A program made the translations under genes and the position numbers. 7,478 nucleotides of DNA, from the NCBI GenBank assembly GCA_905210525.1, contig CAJLXE010000073.1, positions 1-7,478 on the forward strand. Reading direction: 5' to 3'. Under the pieces are notes generated by a model, which saw only the letters and a list, made by a program, of their open reading frames with translations, did no database searches and was not told where the DNA came from. Below are positions 5,887 through 7,478 of the stretch, piece by piece; the stretch's first letter is position 1; every line of letters begins with the position of its first letter. This DNA comes from an uncultured Clostridia bacterium. Its GTDB lineage: Bacteria > Bacillota > Clostridia > HGM11327.

Positions 5887-6981
5887 TCAGTTGTTGTGTT
5901 TGTTAACTTCCTCAGCAATCAATGCAAGGTTGTTCAGAATTCTGCCGTCATTCGGCGCAAGTCTTGCCGCATTCCGTACCGCTTCAAGTGCTAAGCCGTA
6001 TCTTTCTGTATAAAAGTAACCCAAAGACAAAAAATCATACGGTTCGGCGCCCCATGCCGACGCTTCGGTTATATAAGATTCCGTTTTATCCGTTACACCG
6101 AGTGCGCACTTGCACATATATACTATTCCGTCCCAATCCTGCACGGCATACAAGAGATTAACCATATCCATATACGGTTCTCTCAGATAGGGTGCTTCGG
6201 CTATCGCCCTGTAGAGCCAGTTTTTCGCTTCAACAATATCCCCTTTCTGAATGTAACAATGCGCTATATAACGCATAGACGCACACCTCTCGTCTGCCCA
6301 CAACGCATTCGGCATAGCAATGTGTTTTTTCAAGGTTTCTATGCTTTTATCCCACATTCCGTAATACATATATTCTCTGCCGAGATAATGCATGTTTCTG
6401 TCGTCCTCCGGTTCTTCGCTTACGGCAACTTCAAGCAAAGGAAGATATGACGCCCTTGATTTTGTAATATCGGCATAATGATTAAGCTGCATTCCGGGCA
6501 CACTCACTTTATGTTCAGGAAGCATTCCTGTATATTCAAGAACCTCATGAACGGGATGTTTCCAACGGAAACCGAATCTTGCGTGTGTTTTTTCTATCGT
6601 GAACACATACCCCTCACTGCCGTCGTCATTGAAATTCCATGTATATCTGTAATTTGCACGAGTTGTTCCGTCAGTCCATGCCTTTTCGAGTTTTTCTCTC
6701 CAACCCGGTTCAAAAACCTCATCCAGATCGGTACATACACATATATCCGCATCACTCGGAATCAATTCCATAGACGCATTCCTCGCAACATCAAAGCGCC
6801 ACGGAGATATTATTTTCTGCTCAACAATTACTCCGAGATCTTTAAGCTTCTTAACAGTGCCGTCATCTGAACCGGTATCAAGTACCGCTATATAATCCGC
6901 CTCGCTCATGGACGATACCCACCGTTCAACGAATTTTTCCTCATTCTTACAAATCGCATATACGCAAACCTTATATCCCAT
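5887..6981 (-). CDS. Family 2 glycosyltransferase with TPR-like C-terminal half
   Basis: The product is 364 residues. Residues 1-150 form a GT2/GT-A fold: the VCVYAICKNEE start (5-15), VLDTGSDDGT (33-42) that binds the nucleotide sugar, and DLDE (85-88) as the metal-binding DxD. A WKHPVHE motif (140-146) is typical of the GT2 branch that carries tetratricopeptide repeats. Residues about 185-360 are helical TPR-like repeats (for example HYLGREYMYYGMWDKSIE and the late LSLGYFYTERYGLALEA), which often hold a protein or peptide substrate. There are no membrane segments, so it is cytosolic. The family attaches sugars to proteins, peptides or surface glycans; the donor is unknown. GGAGG (6991-6995) lies 9 nt before ATG 6981, supporting the start. 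It lies 63 bp downstream of the collagen-like gene in the same direction, so glycosylation of that protein is a reasonable hypothesis. Confidence 0.87.
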   Translation of the reverse strand: MGYKVCVYAICKNEEKFVERWVSSMSEADYIAVLDTGSDDGTVKKLKDLGVIVEQKIISPWRFDVARNASMELIPSDADICVCTDLDEVFEPGWREKLEKAWTDGTTRANYRYTWNFNDDGSEGYVFTIEKTHARFGFRWKHPVHEVLEYTGMLPEHKVSVPGMQLNHYADITKSRASYLPLLEVAVSEEPEDDRNMHYLGREYMYYGMWDKSIETLKKHIAMPNALWADERCASMRYIAHCYIQKGDIVEAKNWLYRAIAEAPYLREPYMDMVNLLYAVQDWDGIVYMCKCALGVTDKTESYITEASAWGAEPYDFLSLGYFYTERYGLALEAVRNAARLAPNDGRILNNLALIAEEVNKHNN

Positions 6982-7007
6982 AAAATTTTACCTCCGATTT
7001 ATTATGT

Positions 7008-7030
7008 ACGGAGTGCTGTTAACACTCCGT
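7008..7030 (-). other. Intercistronic hairpin between collagen-like and glycosyltransferase genes
   Basis: The perfect 8-bp arms ACGGAGTG and CACTCCGT with a 7-nt loop lie between two genes on the minus strand. No T-run follows on that strand (the next bases are ACATAATAAAT). It is therefore more likely a partial terminator, processing site or 3'-end stabiliser than a full terminator, and could make the downstream gene less expressed than the upstream one. Confidence 0.5.
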
Positions 7031-7044
7031 TTCATTATATTTGT

Positions 7045-7478
7045 TTAATTTGCAATAAATCCTGCCGCTTTAAGAGCAGCAATCAGCTCATTCACTTTAT
7101 TTATAATATCTGTTGTTGTTGCCGACGAATCAAGTGCGGCAACAGTTGCAGCAGGCGATATTACCGCAGCCTCACCTTGCGGTCCCGTAGGACCTGTGGG
7201 ACCTGTAGGGCCTATTGCTCCTGTTGCGCCTGCAGGACCTGCAGGGCCTATTGCTCCCGTTGCGCCCGTAGGACCTGTAGGACCTATTTCGCCCGTTGCA
7301 CCTGTAGGACCTGTAGGACCTATTGCTCCTGTTGCGCCCGTAGGACCTGTGGGACCTATTTCGCCCGTTGCACCTGCAGGACCTGCAGGGCCTATTGCTC
7401 CCGTTGCGCCCGTAGGACCTGTGGGACCTATTGCTCCTGTTGCGCCCGTAGGACCTGTGGGACCTATTTCGCCCGTTG
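7045..7478 (-). CDS. Collagen-like Gly-X-Y repeat protein, C-terminal part (5' end outside window)
   Basis: The reading frame is open from the window edge (7478) to the TAA at 7045-7047, giving 143 codons; the start is beyond the window. The first 34 triplets in view are unbroken Gly-X-Y (7168-7475), built from a 12-residue unit GA/EI-GPT-GPT-GAT with GPA variants and ending in GPT-GPQ-GEA. A 41-residue tail follows. It has a small-residue Ala/Thr/Ser stretch and then a predicted amphipathic helix, DIINKVNELIAALKAAGF, ending in IAN. Bacterial collagen-like proteins form triple-helical trimers on spores or cell surfaces, and Thr in the Y position of GPT repeats is an O-glycosylation site in Bacillus BclA. 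The tail helix is short for a BclA-type C-terminal globular domain and may be a trimer-registering cap. Secretion signal or anchor cannot be seen because the N-terminus is missing. Confidence 0.85.
   Translation of the reverse strand, partial: TGEIGPTGPTGATGAIGPTGPTGATGAIGPAGPAGATGEIGPTGPTGATGAIGPTGPTGATGEIGPTGPTGATGAIGPAGPAGATGAIGPTGPTGPTGPQGEAAVISPAATVAALDSSATTTDIINKVNELIAALKAAGFIAN
7195..7478 (-). repeat. 36-bp tandem repeat array encoding the collagen-like region
   Basis: About eight units of 36 bp, each coding 12 residues (four Gly-X-Y triplets), run from 7195 to the window edge and presumably continue beyond it. Units differ mainly by Ala/Glu in the GxI triplet and Thr/Ala in the GPx triplets, with synonymous changes at Gly, Pro and Thr codons. 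Such arrays vary in copy number and are easily collapsed in assemblies. Confidence 0.9.

Noticed and set aside
7195..7478. CRISPR-like array, because of regularly spaced repeats
   Set aside because: The 36-bp units are contiguous with no unique spacers and translate as unbroken Gly-X-Y triplets.

Overview
The window looks like chromosomal DNA from a gut-type Clostridia (Bacillota), possibly of the Oscillospiraceae/Ruminococcaceae kind. The evidence is moderate-to-low GC, strong AGGAGG-type ribosome binding sites, consensus sigma-A promoters (TTGACA-N17-TAAAAT), a lipoprotein with a Pro/Thr stalk and BspA-type leucine-rich repeats, and a Gly-X-Y collagen-like protein. This assignment is an inference; there is no rRNA or marker gene in the window.

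Layout. Bases 1-527 carry no convincing gene. They hold two facing, diverged copies of what looks like one repeat family (about 6-106 on + and 519-395 on -), with a bidirectional terminator (303-343) between them. A small multi-pass membrane protein of the COG2426/PF06695 type is on the minus strand (528-986). It shares a divergent promoter region (1072-1161) with a plus-strand run of three genes. These are an alkaline-phosphatase-superfamily phosphodiesterase with a C-terminal LamG-like domain (1311-2858), a PgsA-like CDP-alcohol phosphatidyltransferase (2951-3487, with its own promoter), and a xylose-isomerase-like TIM-barrel sugar phosphate isomerase/epimerase (3583-4551) followed by a terminator.

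The second half is on the minus strand and converges on that terminator. Reading in the direction of transcription, it has a collagen-like protein (7478-7045, cut by the window edge), a family 2 glycosyltransferase with a TPR-like C-terminal half (6981-5887), and a lipoprotein with its own promoter (5646-4777).

How the genes may work together. The collagen-like protein and the glycosyltransferase lie 63 bp apart in the same orientation. The collagen repeats are rich in Thr at the Y position, as in glycosylated BclA-type spore filaments, so an enzyme/substrate pair is plausible but unproven. The lipoprotein next door is also a surface protein. The plus-strand trio could belong to phospholipid head-group or polyol-phosphate metabolism (CDP-alcohol transfer, phosphoester cleavage, sugar isomerisation), but no substrate can be read from the sequence. 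The least explained items are the roughly 150-nt structured leader of the phosphodiesterase with a second in-frame TTG start, the inverted repeat pair at 1-519, and the collagen-like/glycosyltransferase pair. I do not see a defence system, CRISPR array, tRNA, rRNA or insertion sequence.
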